Notes: a model not told the origin generated them from the letters alone. Shown: positions 7,817 through 17,700, numbered from the stretch's first letter. The stretch: DNA of 64,000 bases from DASUBV01 sp035532295 (GCA_035532295.1 DATKRH010000035.1:6625-70624); one strand, 5' to 3'. Program-made: numbers and translations.

Positions 7817-9016
7817 ATGCCGTATTACCGGGTGGCCGGAGAGATTCCGCGTAAGCGCCACGTCCGTTTCCGCAGTCCGGACGGGCACCTGTACGCCGAG
7901 GAGCTGATGGGCGAGGAGGGTTTCGTTTCGGATTCCTCGCTGCTCTATCACGCTCATCCGCCCACCGCGATCGTTAAGAGCGAGGGCCTGGCCGACCCGG
8001 CCGCCGGGCATGACCTGGCGTCCAATCACCCGCTGCTGCCGCGCCATTTCCGGACTCAGGAGCTGCCGGCTGGCGGTGACCTGGTGCTGGGCAGGCAGTT
8101 GCTGCTGGGCAACGACGACGTCCGGGTGAGCTTCGCCGCGGCCGGCGAGCCGTCGGGCCTCTACCGGAACTCCACCGGCGACGAGGCCATCTACGTGCGA
8201 TCGGGCACCGTCCGGCTGGAATCGGTGTACGGCTCAATCGCCGCCGCCGCCGGGGACTATGTCGTCGTCCCGAGGGGGACGATCCACCGCTGGCTGCCCG
8301 GGCCCGCCGAGCCGGGCCAGCAACTCCAGGCGCTGGTGGTCGAGGCCAGCGGGCACATCAGGCCGCCTCGCCGGTACCTGTCCCAGTTCGGTCAGTTCCT
8401 GGAGCACGCGCCGTACTGCGAGCGCGACCTGCGCGGGCCGGAGGGGCCGCTGATCGCCGAGGGCGAGGACGTGCCGGTTATCGTCCGTAACCGCGCGGGG
8501 CTGACGACGCTGACCTACGCCTTCCATCCGTTCGACGTGGTGGGCTGGGACGGCTGCCTGTATCCGTATGCGTTCAACATCGCCGACTTCGAGCCGATCG
8601 TGAAGCGCACCCACGCGCCGCCGCCGGTGCACCAGACCTTCGAGGGGCCTAACTTCGTGATCTGCTCCTTCTGCCCGCGCCCGCTGGACTTCGATCCGGA
8701 GGCGGTGCCGATCCCGTACAACCACCACAACGTCGACTCCGACGAGATGATGTATTACGTCGGCGGGGATTACTCGGCCCGCAAGGGTTCGGGAGTCGGC
8801 GTCGGGTCGATCACGCTGCACCCGTCCGGTTTCACGCACGGGCCACAACCCGGTGCCGTGGAGGCCGTCATCAAGGGCCTGGCCGAGGGGCGCACTACCA
8901 CGGACGAGACGGCCGTCATGATCGACACCTTCCGCCCGCTGCTGCTGGCGCGGGCGGGCCGGTCAGTCGAGGATCCCGAGTACCCCTGGAGCTGGGCCAG
9001 GGCGGCTCGCGGCTGA
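7817..9016 (+). CDS. Homogentisate 1,2-dioxygenase-like cupin enzyme
   Basis: 399-residue protein of the HmgA superfamily, which opens the ring of homogentisate (tyrosine/phenylalanine breakdown) using Fe(II). Two cupin halves are seen: the N-terminal half with DEAIYVRSGTVRLESVYG and VVVPRGTIHRW, and the C-terminal half with the metal-site sequence NHHNVDSDEMMYYVGGDYS (residues about 302-320) and HPSGFTHGPQPGAVE (about 335-349), which supply the His/Glu/His ligands. AAAGGAG at 7805-7811 gives a clear start. No other tyrosine-pathway gene is nearby, so the substrate could be a different aromatic; the gene is an insertion between ispF and cysS relative to relatives. Confidence 0.8.
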   Translation: MPYYRVAGEIPRKRHVRFRSPDGHLYAEELMGEEGFVSDSSLLYHAHPPTAIVKSEGLADPAAGHDLASNHPLLPRHFRTQELPAGGDLVLGRQLLLGNDDVRVSFAAAGEPSGLYRNSTGDEAIYVRSGTVRLESVYGSIAAAAGDYVVVPRGTIHRWLPGPAEPGQQLQALVVEASGHIRPPRRYLSQFGQFLEHAPYCERDLRGPEGPLIAEGEDVPVIVRNRAGLTTLTYAFHPFDVVGWDGCLYPYAFNIADFEPIVKRTHAPPPVHQTFEGPNFVICSFCPRPLDFDPEAVPIPYNHHNVDSDEMMYYVGGDYSARKGSGVGVGSITLHPSGFTHGPQPGAVEAVIKGLAEGRTTTDETAVMIDTFRPLLLARAGRSVEDPEYPWSWARAARG

Positions 9017-9047
9017 GCACGCGCCGCATCCGCTAGCCAGCACCCAG

Positions 9048-9059
9048 TAGCCTTGGCAG
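9048..9059 (+). promoter_or_regulatory. -10 box of a leaderless cysS transcript
   Basis: TAGCCT at 9048-9053 ends 6 nt before the GTG at 9060. The spacing equals that at ispF and senX3, supporting the GTG as start. Confidence 0.45.
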
Positions 9060-10562
9060 GTGACCCTACGCCTGCACGACACCGCGACGCGCTCGGTGCG
9101 CGAGTTCTCCCCGCGCACTCCGGGGAAGGCCTCGCTGTACCTGTGTGGCGCTACGGTCCAGGCGCCGCCGCACATCGGTCACATCCGTTCCGGCCTCAAC
9201 TTCGACATCCTGGTGCGGTGGCTGCGAGCCATCGAGTACGAGGTAACGCTCTGCCGGAACGTGACCGATATCGACGACAAGATCATCCGTGTCGCCGCCC
9301 AGGAAGGCGTGGCCTGGTGGGCGGTGGCCGAGCGGAATCAGCGGGCCTTCACCCGCGCCTTCGCCATCCTCGGCTGCCTGCCGCCCGACGTTGAGCCGCG
9401 GGCGACCGGGCACGTCCCCGAGATGATCGTCTTGATGCGCCGGCTGATCGATTCCGGTCACGCCTATGCCACTGACGGCGATGTGTACTTCGACGTCGGC
9501 TCCTGGCCGAGCTACGGCGAGCTATCTGGCCAGCGGCCGGAGCTCATGCTCGCGACGGACGACACCGACACCGACAACGCCGGCGCCAAGCGCGATCCGC
9601 GGGACTTCGCGCTCTGGAAGGGCGCCAAGCCGGGGGAGCCTTCCTGGGAGACCCCCTGGGGGCCGGGTCGGCCGGGCTGGCACCTGGAGTGCTCCGCGAT
9701 GTCCACCAAGTACCTGGGGGACACCTTCGACATCCACGGTGGCGGGCTCGACCTGCTCTTCCCCCACCATGAGAATGAGCTGGCCCAGTCCCGTGCGGTC
9801 GGGGACGGCTTCGCCCGCTACTGGCTGCACAACGGCCTCGTGCGTATCGGCGGCGAGAAGATGGGCAAGTCGCTGGGCAACTCGCTGCTCGTCGACGCCA
9901 TGGTCGAGTCCGTCCGCCCGGCCGAGCTGCGGTACTACCTCGGCCAGGCGCACTACCGCTCGGAGATCGACTACTCGCCGGAGGCGCTCGCGGAGGCGGC
10001 TACCGCCTACCGGCGGATCGAGGGGTTCGTGACCCGGGCGACCGAGGTGGTGGCGGCGGAGGCTCTCGCGGACGGTGCGCAGTCAGTCGGCGCGGGGGCA
10101 GCCGGCGCGGGGGCAGCCGGATCTCCGCCGGGTGAGCCGCTGTCGGCCATCGCCGTAACGGCCGCGGGCGGGCTGCCGGCACCGTTCGCAGCGGCGATGG
10201 ATGATGACCTCGGCGTCCCGCAGGCCCTCGCCGTGGTGCACGAGGCAGTGCGCGACGGCAACAGCGCGCTGGCCGCCGGGGACCTGGCGGGCGGCGCCAA
10301 GCGGCTGACGGAGGTCCGGGCGATGCTCGGCGTTCTCGGGCTTGATCCGCTCGCCGAGCCATGGGCCGCGGGCGGCGGATCGGCCGGGGATGACCTGCGG
10401 CCGGTGGTAGACGCGCTGATCGGCGTGGCGCTAGAGCAGCGCCAGGCGGCCAGGAAGCGCAAGGATTACGCCGCGGCGGACGCGATCCGAGACAGCCTGC
10501 AGGATGCGGGCGTACTCGTCGAGGACACCCCGCGCGGCCCTCGATGGGAGCTGAAGCGATGA
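9060..10562 (+). CDS. cysS: Cysteinyl-tRNA synthetase
   Basis: Charges tRNA-Cys in the cytosol. 500 residues, class I fold: zinc ligand Cys29 in LYLCGATVQAP, HIGH at residues 38-41, zinc-binding GWHLECSAM, and a KMSKS-type loop written KMGKSLGNS (about 267). The C-terminal DALR/anticodon region contains an Ala-Gly-rich insert (about 343-358, AGAAGAG repeats) and the EQRQAARKRKDYAAADAIRD helix typical of CysS. It lacks the features of the mycothiol ligase MshC, which is shorter. The GTG start is set by a TAGCCT box 6 nt upstream. Its TGA overlaps the rlmB ATG, so the two are coupled. Confidence 0.96.
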   Translation: MTLRLHDTATRSVREFSPRTPGKASLYLCGATVQAPPHIGHIRSGLNFDILVRWLRAIEYEVTLCRNVTDIDDKIIRVAAQEGVAWWAVAERNQRAFTRAFAILGCLPPDVEPRATGHVPEMIVLMRRLIDSGHAYATDGDVYFDVGSWPSYGELSGQRPELMLATDDTDTDNAGAKRDPRDFALWKGAKPGEPSWETPWGPGRPGWHLECSAMSTKYLGDTFDIHGGGLDLLFPHHENELAQSRAVGDGFARYWLHNGLVRIGGEKMGKSLGNSLLVDAMVESVRPAELRYYLGQAHYRSEIDYSPEALAEAATAYRRIEGFVTRATEVVAAEALADGAQSVGAGAAGAGAAGSPPGEPLSAIAVTAAGGLPAPFAAAMDDDLGVPQALAVVHEAVRDGNSALAAGDLAGGAKRLTEVRAMLGVLGLDPLAEPWAAGGGSAGDDLRPVVDALIGVALEQRQAARKRKDYAAADAIRDSLQDAGVLVEDTPRGPRWELKR

Positions 10563-11704
10563 GCGGGCGGACCTCGCGCCAACCTCGGCCAGGGGCCGTC
10601 GGCCGTACCAAGTCCGGAAAGCCCAGGCCGGGCACGGGCGGCTACGGCAAGCGCAAGCTGGAGGGCAAGGGCCCCACGCCGCCGGCCTCCATGCGGCCGG
10701 GCCATCCGGCGCAGCGCAAGGCCGCCGCGCAAGCCAGGGCGGCCGCCCGGCCCGGTTCCCTGCCCGCCGCCCGGCCCGATGACCGGCCCGATGACCGGCG
10801 GCCCGCCGACGGGCGCGCTGATGATCGGCGCGCTGATGACCGGCGGGGCGACAGCCGGGGTGCGGACAGCCGGGGCGTGCGGGATGCGCGGGGCGCGGAC
10901 AGCCGGGGCGCGCGGGGTTACGTGGGCTCGGGCCGGTCGGCTGCGGGCCCGTCGCGCGGTGCCGGGAACGCGGCCGAGATCGTCGCCGGACGCAACGCCG
11001 TGCTGGAGTCACTGCGTGCCAGGGTGCCTGCCAGCGCCCTGCATGTCGGGCCGCGGCTGGACGCCGATGAGCGGATCGGCGAGGCGGTCATGCTGGCTGC
11101 CGACGCGGGCATCCCGGTCGTCGAGGCCGGCCGGGCCGAGTTGGACCGGATGACCGGGGGCGCCATCCACCAGGGGCTGGCGCTCAAGGTGGCGCCGTAC
11201 TCCTACGCCGCCCCCGACGATCTCGTCGAGGCAGCCAGGGACGCGGCGGCGCAGCCGCTGATCGTCGCGCTGGATGGCATCACCGATCCGCGTAACCTGG
11301 GCGCGATCGCCCGGTCGGTGGCCGCGTTCGGGGGCCACGGGATCCTGGTGCCGGTGCGCCGGTCCGCCGGAGTGAGCGCGGGGGCCTGGAAGGCATCCGC
11401 CGGTGCCCTGGCCAGGGTGCGGGTCGCCCAGGCATCCAACCTGGCCCAGGCGCTCGCCGCCTACCAGCAGGCCGGCCTGTTCGTCGTGGGCCTCGACGCG
11501 GCCGGCGGCGAGGACATCGGGCAGCTGCAGCTCGCCGACTCGCCGCTGGTGCTGGTCGTCGGGGCCGAGGGCCGCGGGCTGTCCCGGCTGATCGCCGAGC
11601 GCTGCGACGCCGTCGCCCGGATCCCGATCACCGGCGCCGAGTCGCTCAACGCCAGCGTCGCCGCCAGCATCGCCCTCTACGCGGTATCCCAGCTCCGCCA
11701 CTAG
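10559..11704 (+). CDS. rlmB: 23S rRNA 2'-O-ribose methyltransferase, RlmB/TrmH family
   Basis: SpoU/TrmH-family enzyme predicted to methylate a 23S rRNA ribose (Gm2251 in E. coli). The 381-residue protein starts with a basic, disordered N-terminus containing a DDRRADDRRGDSRGAD-type repeat (about 75-125), then an L30e-like substrate domain (AGRNAVLESLRARVPA...) and the knotted SPOUT domain with NLGAIARSVAAFGGHGI, LVVGAEGRGLSRL and ESLNASVAASIALYA. The ATG at 10559 overlaps the cysS stop (ATGA). The cysS-rlmB order is conserved in actinobacteria. Confidence 0.93.
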   Translation: MSGRTSRQPRPGAVGRTKSGKPRPGTGGYGKRKLEGKGPTPPASMRPGHPAQRKAAAQARAAARPGSLPAARPDDRPDDRRPADGRADDRRADDRRGDSRGADSRGVRDARGADSRGARGYVGSGRSAAGPSRGAGNAAEIVAGRNAVLESLRARVPASALHVGPRLDADERIGEAVMLAADAGIPVVEAGRAELDRMTGGAIHQGLALKVAPYSYAAPDDLVEAARDAAAQPLIVALDGITDPRNLGAIARSVAAFGGHGILVPVRRSAGVSAGAWKASAGALARVRVAQASNLAQALAAYQQAGLFVVGLDAAGGEDIGQLQLADSPLVLVVGAEGRGLSRLIAERCDAVARIPITGAESLNASVAASIALYAVSQLRH

Positions 11705-11752
11705 CCGTCCACCACCCCCACCGCCTGCTAGAAGGCATCGAGAAAAAGATCT

Positions 11753-11790
11753 TGCAGCATTTTGGTGGGTGGGACCCCCAAAACGCTGCA
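11753..11790. terminator. Imperfect hairpin downstream of rlmB
   Basis: TGCAGCATTTTGG (11753-11765) pairs with CCAAAACGCTGCA (11778-11790) with one mismatch, around a GGG/CCC-containing loop. The stem is unusually A/T-containing for this DNA. It lies 49 nt after the rlmB stop and 87 nt before the next start, so it may end the cysS-rlmB transcript or act in the leader of the next gene. Confidence 0.45.
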
Positions 11791-11876
11791 CGATAACGGC
11801 GTCTGTCACTGCTCCCGGCGCCTACCTGACCTGGAGCTGCTCCGCGCCTATGGTGGACGTGGGAGGTGGCTGCCGC

Positions 11877-13223
11877 ATGACGACTAGCGGACCCGCCCCT
11901 GGCAGGACTAGCGCTGACGGGGCGGATGCGGCGCGGGCCAGGCTGGCCGGCGCCCTGCTCGACAGTGGCCGGACCCCCAGTCCGGCGGTCCAGGCGGCGT
12001 TCCGCGCAGTCCCGCGGCACCTGTTCGTGCCCGGGCTCGCCCCGGCGGCCGCCTACCAGGACGAGGCGCTGGTCATCAAGTACGACGAGGACGGGCTGCC
12101 GATCAGCTCCTCGTCGCAGCCCGCCATGATGGCGATCATGCTCGAGCAGCTCGGGCTGGAGCCGGGACACCGGGTGCTCGAGATCGGCACCGGGACCGGC
12201 TATAACGCGGCGGTGCTGGACCACATCGTGGGGCCCCGCGGCGCGGTGGTCACCGTCGACATCGACGCCGACCTGGTCGCCCGGGCGCGAGCTAGCCTGA
12301 CGGCGGCCGGATACGGCCACGTACGGGCACGCTGCGCCGACGGCGGCTATGGCGATCCTGACGGCGCTCCCTTCGACCGCGTCATCGTGACGGTCGGGGC
12401 CTGGGACATCGCGCCGGCGTGGCTGGACCAGCTGAGCCACGGCGGGCGACTGGTGCTGCCGCTCGCACTGCGCGCCATCCAGCTGTCGGTCGCCCTGGAA
12501 CGCAGCACTAGCCACCACGGGGCCACCCACCACGGGGCCACCCACCACGGGCATGACCACTGGGTCAGCACCTCGGCGTTCCGGTGCGGGTTCGTCCGGA
12601 TGGCGGGCGCCTTCGCGGACCCGGAGTCGTTCCGGCCGCTGTGGTCCTCGCCCGGCGTTTACGTGCAAGTCGACGACGGCCACCGGGTCGACCTGGCGTC
12701 CCTGGCCAGGGCGCTCGGCGGCCCTGCCGTGGATATTGGGGCCGGGATCGGGGCGGCCAGCCGGGACGAACTGGCCGATCTCGACCTGTGGCTCACCCTC
12801 ACCGAGCCGGGTCTGGACCGCCTCACCTTCATGGCCACGGCCGCTAGCGGTGGTCGCGACGGCCCGCTGCTCCCATTCGGCGCCCTCGCGAGCCGGGGCG
12901 CCGGACCTGATCAGCTCGGCGTCAGCGGTCTGGCGGGCGCGGGCCGGGCCGACGCGGGCCGGGCCGCCCCGCCCCGCCCGCCAGGCATCGATCCCGCGGC
13001 CTTCCCCGGCGAGGTCGTGATGCGCGGATACGGCCGTGGCGGAGCTGCCCTGGCGGCGCACCTGGCCAGGCAGGCACCCGGCTGGGACAGCCTGGGCCGG
13101 CCAGGCGCCGCAGACCTGTCCCTGACCGTCTGCCCGGCCGCCGTGGACCTGGTCGTGGCCGCCGGGCAGATCGTCCTGAGCCGCCCGCACGTCCAACTAG
13201 CGGCGGGCTGGCCGGTGCGCTGA
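11877..13223 (+). CDS. Protein-L-isoaspartate O-methyltransferase-like protein with C-terminal extension
   Basis: 448 residues. The first half is a PCMT-type SAM methyltransferase (VPRHLFVPGLA, SSQPAMMAIMLEQLGLEPG, then the SAM motif VLEIGTGTGYNAAVL and VTVDID) that in the founding family repairs isoaspartyl residues. The second half (about 230-448) is an extension seen in actinobacterial relatives, with no function I can assign. Between them lies a His-rich insert, HHGATHHGATHHGHDHW (about 212-228), created by a short DNA repeat. I chose the ATG at 11877 because GGGAGG lies 10 nt upstream; the frame is open to 11769. It may modify a peptide or repair damaged protein. Confidence 0.8.
   Translation: MTTSGPAPGRTSADGADAARARLAGALLDSGRTPSPAVQAAFRAVPRHLFVPGLAPAAAYQDEALVIKYDEDGLPISSSSQPAMMAIMLEQLGLEPGHRVLEIGTGTGYNAAVLDHIVGPRGAVVTVDIDADLVARARASLTAAGYGHVRARCADGGYGDPDGAPFDRVIVTVGAWDIAPAWLDQLSHGGRLVLPLALRAIQLSVALERSTSHHGATHHGATHHGHDHWVSTSAFRCGFVRMAGAFADPESFRPLWSSPGVYVQVDDGHRVDLASLARALGGPAVDIGAGIGAASRDELADLDLWLTLTEPGLDRLTFMATAASGGRDGPLLPFGALASRGAGPDQLGVSGLAGAGRADAGRAAPPRPPGIDPAAFPGEVVMRGYGRGGAALAAHLARQAPGWDSLGRPGAADLSLTVCPAAVDLVVAAGQIVLSRPHVQLAAGWPVR
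12511..12553. repeat. 15-bp repeat encoding a His-rich insert
   Basis: About three units with core CCACCACGGGGCCA encode successive HHGAT blocks in the methyltransferase. The ACCACGGGGC core recurs in the kinase upstream region (34311-34430). Confidence 0.7.
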
Positions 13224-13243
13224 CCTAGCTGGCCCGGCGTTCG

Positions 13244-14248
13244 CTACCTGGTCCGCTCGCCGGTCTCGAAGAGCGAGGGCGCCGGTCCCACGATCAGCGG
13301 GTCGGGGTGGCCGACGATGATCTCGTCCCTGTCCGCATAGGGCACCCGGGACAGTACATAACGCATGGCCTCAAGCCGGGCCCGTTTCTTATCGTTGCTC
13401 TTCACGACGGTCCATGGAGCGTCGGCCAGGTCGGTGAAGAAGAACATGGACTCCTTGGCCTCGGTGTACTCGTCCCACTTGTCCAGCGAGGCGAGGTCCA
13501 CCGGGCTCAGCTTCCACTGCTTGACCGGATCGGTTTGCCGCTCGACGAAGCGCCGCAGCTGCTCGGTGCGGGAGACGGAGAACCAGAACTTGACCAGCGT
13601 GATGCCGTCCCGGGCCAGCATGCGCTCGAACTCTGGCGCCTCGCGCAGGAACTCCATGCACTCGTCCGGCCGGCAAAATCCCATCACCCGCTCGACGCCC
13701 GCGCGGTTGTACCAGGAGCGGTCGAACATCACGATCTCGCCCGCGGCGGGCAGGTGGGAGACGTACCGCTGCAGGTACCACTCGGTCTGTTCCTTCTCGG
13801 TCGGCTTTTCCAGCGCGACCACCCGGGCGCCGCGCGGGTTCAGGTTCTCGGTGAACCGCCTGATCGTCCCGCCCTTGCCGGCCGCGTCGCGGCCCTCGAA
13901 GACGATCATGAGCCGCCCGCCGGATTCCTTGATCCACCGCTGCAGCTTGAGCAGCTCGACCTGCAGGGACCGCTTCTGTTCCGCGTACTCCTGCCGGCTG
14001 AGCCGCTGGGTGTACGGGTAGTCCTCCCGCCACGTCTGGACCGGGCTGCCATCCGGGCGGACCAGCACGAGCCGGTCCCTGGATCGCTGCACGCTCAGGC
14101 CGAGCTGCTGAGCCAGCTCGTCCAGGAGTTCGCCTACCCGCCCGTCAGCCGGAGAGCTAGACACGATGGACACGCTGCGCACGCTGGCCACGCGGGACAC
14201 GCTGGACACGCTGGGCACTGGGCTACGCGACGCTACTGACCACAGCAC
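13244..14248 (-). CDS. ppk2: Polyphosphate kinase 2 (PPK2 family)
   Basis: Transfers phosphate between polyphosphate and nucleotides. 334 residues with Walker A FEGRDAAGKGGTIRRFTE, the lid/Walker B FDRSWYNRAGVERVMGF, and the conserved KFWFSVSRTEQLRRF, DPVKQWKLSPVDLASLDKW and WTVVKSNDKKRARLEAMR segments. These fit single-domain PPK2; class (NDP- or NMP-phosphorylating) cannot be fixed from reading alone. The N-terminal 35 residues are a Ser/Val-rich repeat from short DNA repeats. The GTG start has GGGGG 5 nt upstream and no other start fits before an in-frame stop. It lies 93 nt downstream of the small membrane protein. Confidence 0.92.
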   Translation of the reverse strand: MLWSVASRSPVPSVSSVSRVASVRSVSIVSSSPADGRVGELLDELAQQLGLSVQRSRDRLVLVRPDGSPVQTWREDYPYTQRLSRQEYAEQKRSLQVELLKLQRWIKESGGRLMIVFEGRDAAGKGGTIRRFTENLNPRGARVVALEKPTEKEQTEWYLQRYVSHLPAAGEIVMFDRSWYNRAGVERVMGFCRPDECMEFLREAPEFERMLARDGITLVKFWFSVSRTEQLRRFVERQTDPVKQWKLSPVDLASLDKWDEYTEAKESMFFFTDLADAPWTVVKSNDKKRARLEAMRYVLSRVPYADRDEIIVGHPDPLIVGPAPSLFETGERTR

Positions 14249-14341
14249 AGGGCCCCCGTTCCCGCCGCAGCGCTACCCCCGGATAACAGCGCCGAATGAC
14301 CAGCGGTAGATACCCTCCGTAGTCCTGATACACACGTACAG

Positions 14342-14545
14342 TTATCTATCGTGCGGCAACCTTGCCGGCCGCAGCCCGGCCGCGGCGATGATCAGCCCGG
14401 CGATGGCGATCAGCGGCCCGAGAACTGCCCACAATGATTTCCCGGACATCGCGCTGCCGCCCACGACATTGAATCCCTGCAGCGCGAACACCACCCCGGC
14501 GATGGTCACCAGCGCGCCCAGGGCCACGAGCAGGCCTCTCTTCAT
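14342..14545 (-). CDS. Small two-helix integral membrane protein
   Basis: 67 residues, two hydrophobic helices (LLVALGALVTIAGVVFALQG and LWAVLGPLIAIAGLIIAAAG) joined by the NVVGGSAMSGKS loop. The pattern, including the GGSAMSG turn, matches a family of small actinobacterial membrane proteins of unknown function. The ATG at 14545 has GGAGAGGA about 10 nt upstream. It precedes ppk2 on the same strand. Confidence 0.75.
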   Translation of the reverse strand: MKRGLLVALGALVTIAGVVFALQGFNVVGGSAMSGKSLWAVLGPLIAIAGLIIAAAGLRPARLPHDR

Positions 14546-14643
14546 AGCCTTGACGTCCTCTCCGTGATGACGGCCCGGCGCCCGGCGCCCACTGGGGGAA
14601 CGGTCGGGGCGAACGGCAGGTTCAGCCGCGCGGCGAACCGGGG

Positions 14644-14663
14644 CCGCGCCCGGCCGGGCGCGG
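14644..14663. terminator. GC palindrome downstream of the giant gene
   Basis: CCGCGCCCGG followed directly by its complement CCGGGCGCGG forms a perfect 20-bp palindrome 73 nt past the stop codon of the giant minus-strand gene. It is a plausible terminator; it could also be chance in such GC-rich DNA. Confidence 0.35.
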
Positions 14664-14735
14664 GCTCTCCCAGCTACGTCAGCGGTCACGGGTAAGAAAG
14701 TCGCCAGGTCGCTCGGCGGATGCCTGGTCGCCGGC

Positions 14736-17700
14736 TTACCGAATGTTGCTGGACCCGCCGATCGGGGCCGCGGGCGGCGCTGGTGCAGGGGCCGGGGGCG
14801 GTGCCGGTGCCGCTGGCGGCGCCGCTGGCGGGGCCGGGGCTGGTGTCGGGGCCGGGGCTGGGGCCGGGGGCGGGGCCGGGGCCGGGGGCGGGGAGGTCTG
14901 GGGCTGGGCTGCGCCGCTGGCGGGCTGTGCGGCGGGCGGCCCGTTTTGCTCGGTGTTGCCCGGCTGGCTGAGCACCTGGCTGGCACCGGCCGACGGGCCG
15001 TTCCCGTTCCCGTTCCCGTTCCCGTTCCCGTTGTTCTGGACGATGGAACTGCCGTTGCCCGCGGCGCCGGAGGTGTCGTTGTTTCCGGGGTCGTTGGTGG
15101 CGGTGTTGCCGGGCTGGCTGGCGGGGCCGGACTGGTAGCCGGTGACGGGAGCGGCTGGTGTCGGGGGCGTCTGCGGCTGCTGGGCGCCGTTGCCGCCGCT
15201 GTACTCGCTTCCGGTGCTGGCGGGCGGGGTGGGAGTCGGCGGGGTGGCGGGCGGCGCGGGCGTGCTGGCGGCGGGGCCGTCCTGCTCGGTGTTCCCGGCC
15301 TGGCTGAGCGCGTGGCTGGCGCTGGCGGGCGGAGTGCCCGCGGTCTGGCTGCCGGCGGGGCCGGTCTGGCTGCCGGCGTTGCTGGTGCCGCCGGTGCTGC
15401 TGGCCTGGACGATGGAACTGTCGTTGCCCGCGGCGCCGGCGGTGTCGTTGTTCCCGGGGTCGTTGGTGGCGGTGTTGCCGGGCTGGCTGGCGGGGCCGGG
15501 CCGGTGGCTGGTGACGGCAGCGGCTGGCGCCGGCGGGGCGGGAGTCGGCGGGGTGGCGGGCTTTGCGGCGGGGGTGCTGGCGGCGGGGCCGTCCTGCTCG
15601 GTGTTCCCGGCCTGGCTGAGCGCGTGGCTGGCGCTGGCGGGCGGGGCGGCGGGCGGGGCGGCGGCGGGGCCGGTCTGGCTGCCGGCGTTGCTGGTGCCGC
15701 CGGTGCTGCTGGCCTGGACGATGGAACTGTCGTTGGTCTGCGGGCCGGTGGTTCCGCCGTTGCCGGCCAGGCCGGCCGGGCTCCGGCTCTTGCCCGGGGC
15801 GAGCGGGGTCAGGCTGCCAACGACCTGCTGCCACTGTCCGGTGGTGGTGGGATCGGTGGCGGCCACCGGGCCGGGGGTGCCGGCGTTGTCGGGGTTGCCC
15901 ATGAGCCGCCCGGCGGCGTGGTTCTGCTCAGTGACCGCGGTCTGGGCGGCGGCGGGCTTGGTGCCGCCGTAGGTAGCGGTGGCGATCTGGGCCGCGTCGT
16001 TGTAACGGCGCTGCAGGAAGCTCTGCTGGTCTTCGCCGGGCAGTGGCTTGACGTTGGCGGTGACCCAGGTCAGCGCGTTGGACAGGTCGCCCTGGTAGGC
16101 GGAGGTGAGCTGGGCGTAGACGCTGGCGCTCTGCTGGTGGACGGCGGCGCTGAGCTTCTGGCTGACCGCGGCGGTGTCCTGGCCGCCGCCGATCCAGACA
16201 TTGCCGCTGGAGTCTTGCCAGACGTTGTACCCCTGGGCCCGGAGCTGCTTGACCGCGGCGGCCGTGCCCTGGCTATACGCCTGCTGGGACATCTGCTCGG
16301 ACATGCCGGCGGCGGTAGCGCCCTGGTCGGCGGAGATGTTCAGCAGCGCGGCCTCCTGCACGGCGCTGGCATTGGTGGGATCGGTGGCGGTGAACGTGCC
16401 GTTCTGGAAGGTGATAGCCCCCTGGGGGATGAACGGGTTGACGCCCATGTGGGTGGCCAGCGCGGCGTTTTTCTGACTATCGGCCAGCGCGGCAGTGATG
16501 TAGGAGTTCAGGCTGTCCAGGTTCTGCTGCCTGGACTTGGCCGGGTTAAAGGTGTACCCGGACAAGAGGGTGCCGTAGCCCGCCGCGTCGGCGGTGGTCG
16601 CCAGCATCTCGTTAGTGCTGGCCATCTGGCTGGCCTGGGCGAACGCGGCTGCGTTGCCGTTCGCGGCCTGGGTGACGACGCTCTGCGGGACACCCCATTG
16701 CTGCCATCTGGCCTGCAGCTGCGCGGCCTGGGTGGCCGCCTGGTTGCGGATGTACTGGGGGACCTGCTGGTAGAAGTCGAAGACGTCGGCGGGGATCGGC
16801 TGTCCGCCCGCGCCGATCTGGGTGAGGCGGGAGCCGTACCCGGCACCCACGACGGTCTGCGGTGCGCCGGAGTTCCTGGTGAGGTTGGCCTGACCGTACT
16901 CGACGGTCAGCTGGGCCACCGACATGACGTACGCGTTGTTGACCTGCTGTTCCCAGGCCTGGGCGGCGGTGGCGCGATCGGCCGCCGAGCATGGCGATCC
17001 CGGCTGGAGGCATGAGCCTGGTGCCAGCAGCGCCTGCGCCGCGGGGCTGGCCGCCAGCTGGCTGGTCACCAGGTACCGGTAGGTGCCGTCGGTATTCCCC
17101 GGTCCCAGGTAGGTGCTCGACGAATTCTGGAACGTCGCCGCCAGGCTCGGTGAGTTAAGCCCGTCCCGCAGCGCGAACGAGGTGTAGGCGGCGAACTGCG
17201 CCGACGACTTGGCGGTGATCGGCGCTCCCAGGCCCGGGGTGGCGCCGCCGGCCGCGTAGGCAGACGAGCCCGGGAAGGTGGCCACCCACTGGCTGACCGT
17301 GTGGTTGCTGTTGGCCAGCGTCACCTGATCGGTCGGTGGCTGGCCGGCGAGCAGGAGGTAGCTCAGCTCGTTGAATCCGAGTCCCGGCGAGCTGAAGGAC
17401 GGGCCCGCGCCGGGGTCGGCCGGCCCGGCGATCCGCGGGGGCGCGCCGGCGCCCCCGGTGTTATCCGGGATGACGATGTAAATGTCTCCGGTGCCGCTGG
17501 CGCCGCCGGCGTCGCTGGCGGTCGGGCCAGCCGATGGGACCAGGCTCGTGGCACTCTCGTACGGGACCAGGCTCGTGCTGCCCTGGTAGGGGACCAGGGC
17601 AGTGCCGCCCTGGTACGGGGCCAGGTTCGTGCCGTCCAACGGGGCCGGGTCGGTGCCGCCGATCGTGCAGTTGTGGACCAGGACGGTGCCGCTCGCGGCC

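Noticed and set aside
7481..8047. Minus-strand frame across the dioxygenase promoter
   Set aside because: It is a product of the repeats and antisense of the dioxygenase start, without motifs.
14946..17015. Long plus-strand open frame opposite the giant gene
   Set aside because: Its product is Gly/Ala/Arg-rich without motifs, and the minus-strand frame shows clear domains across the same DNA. High-GC antisense frames stay open by chance.
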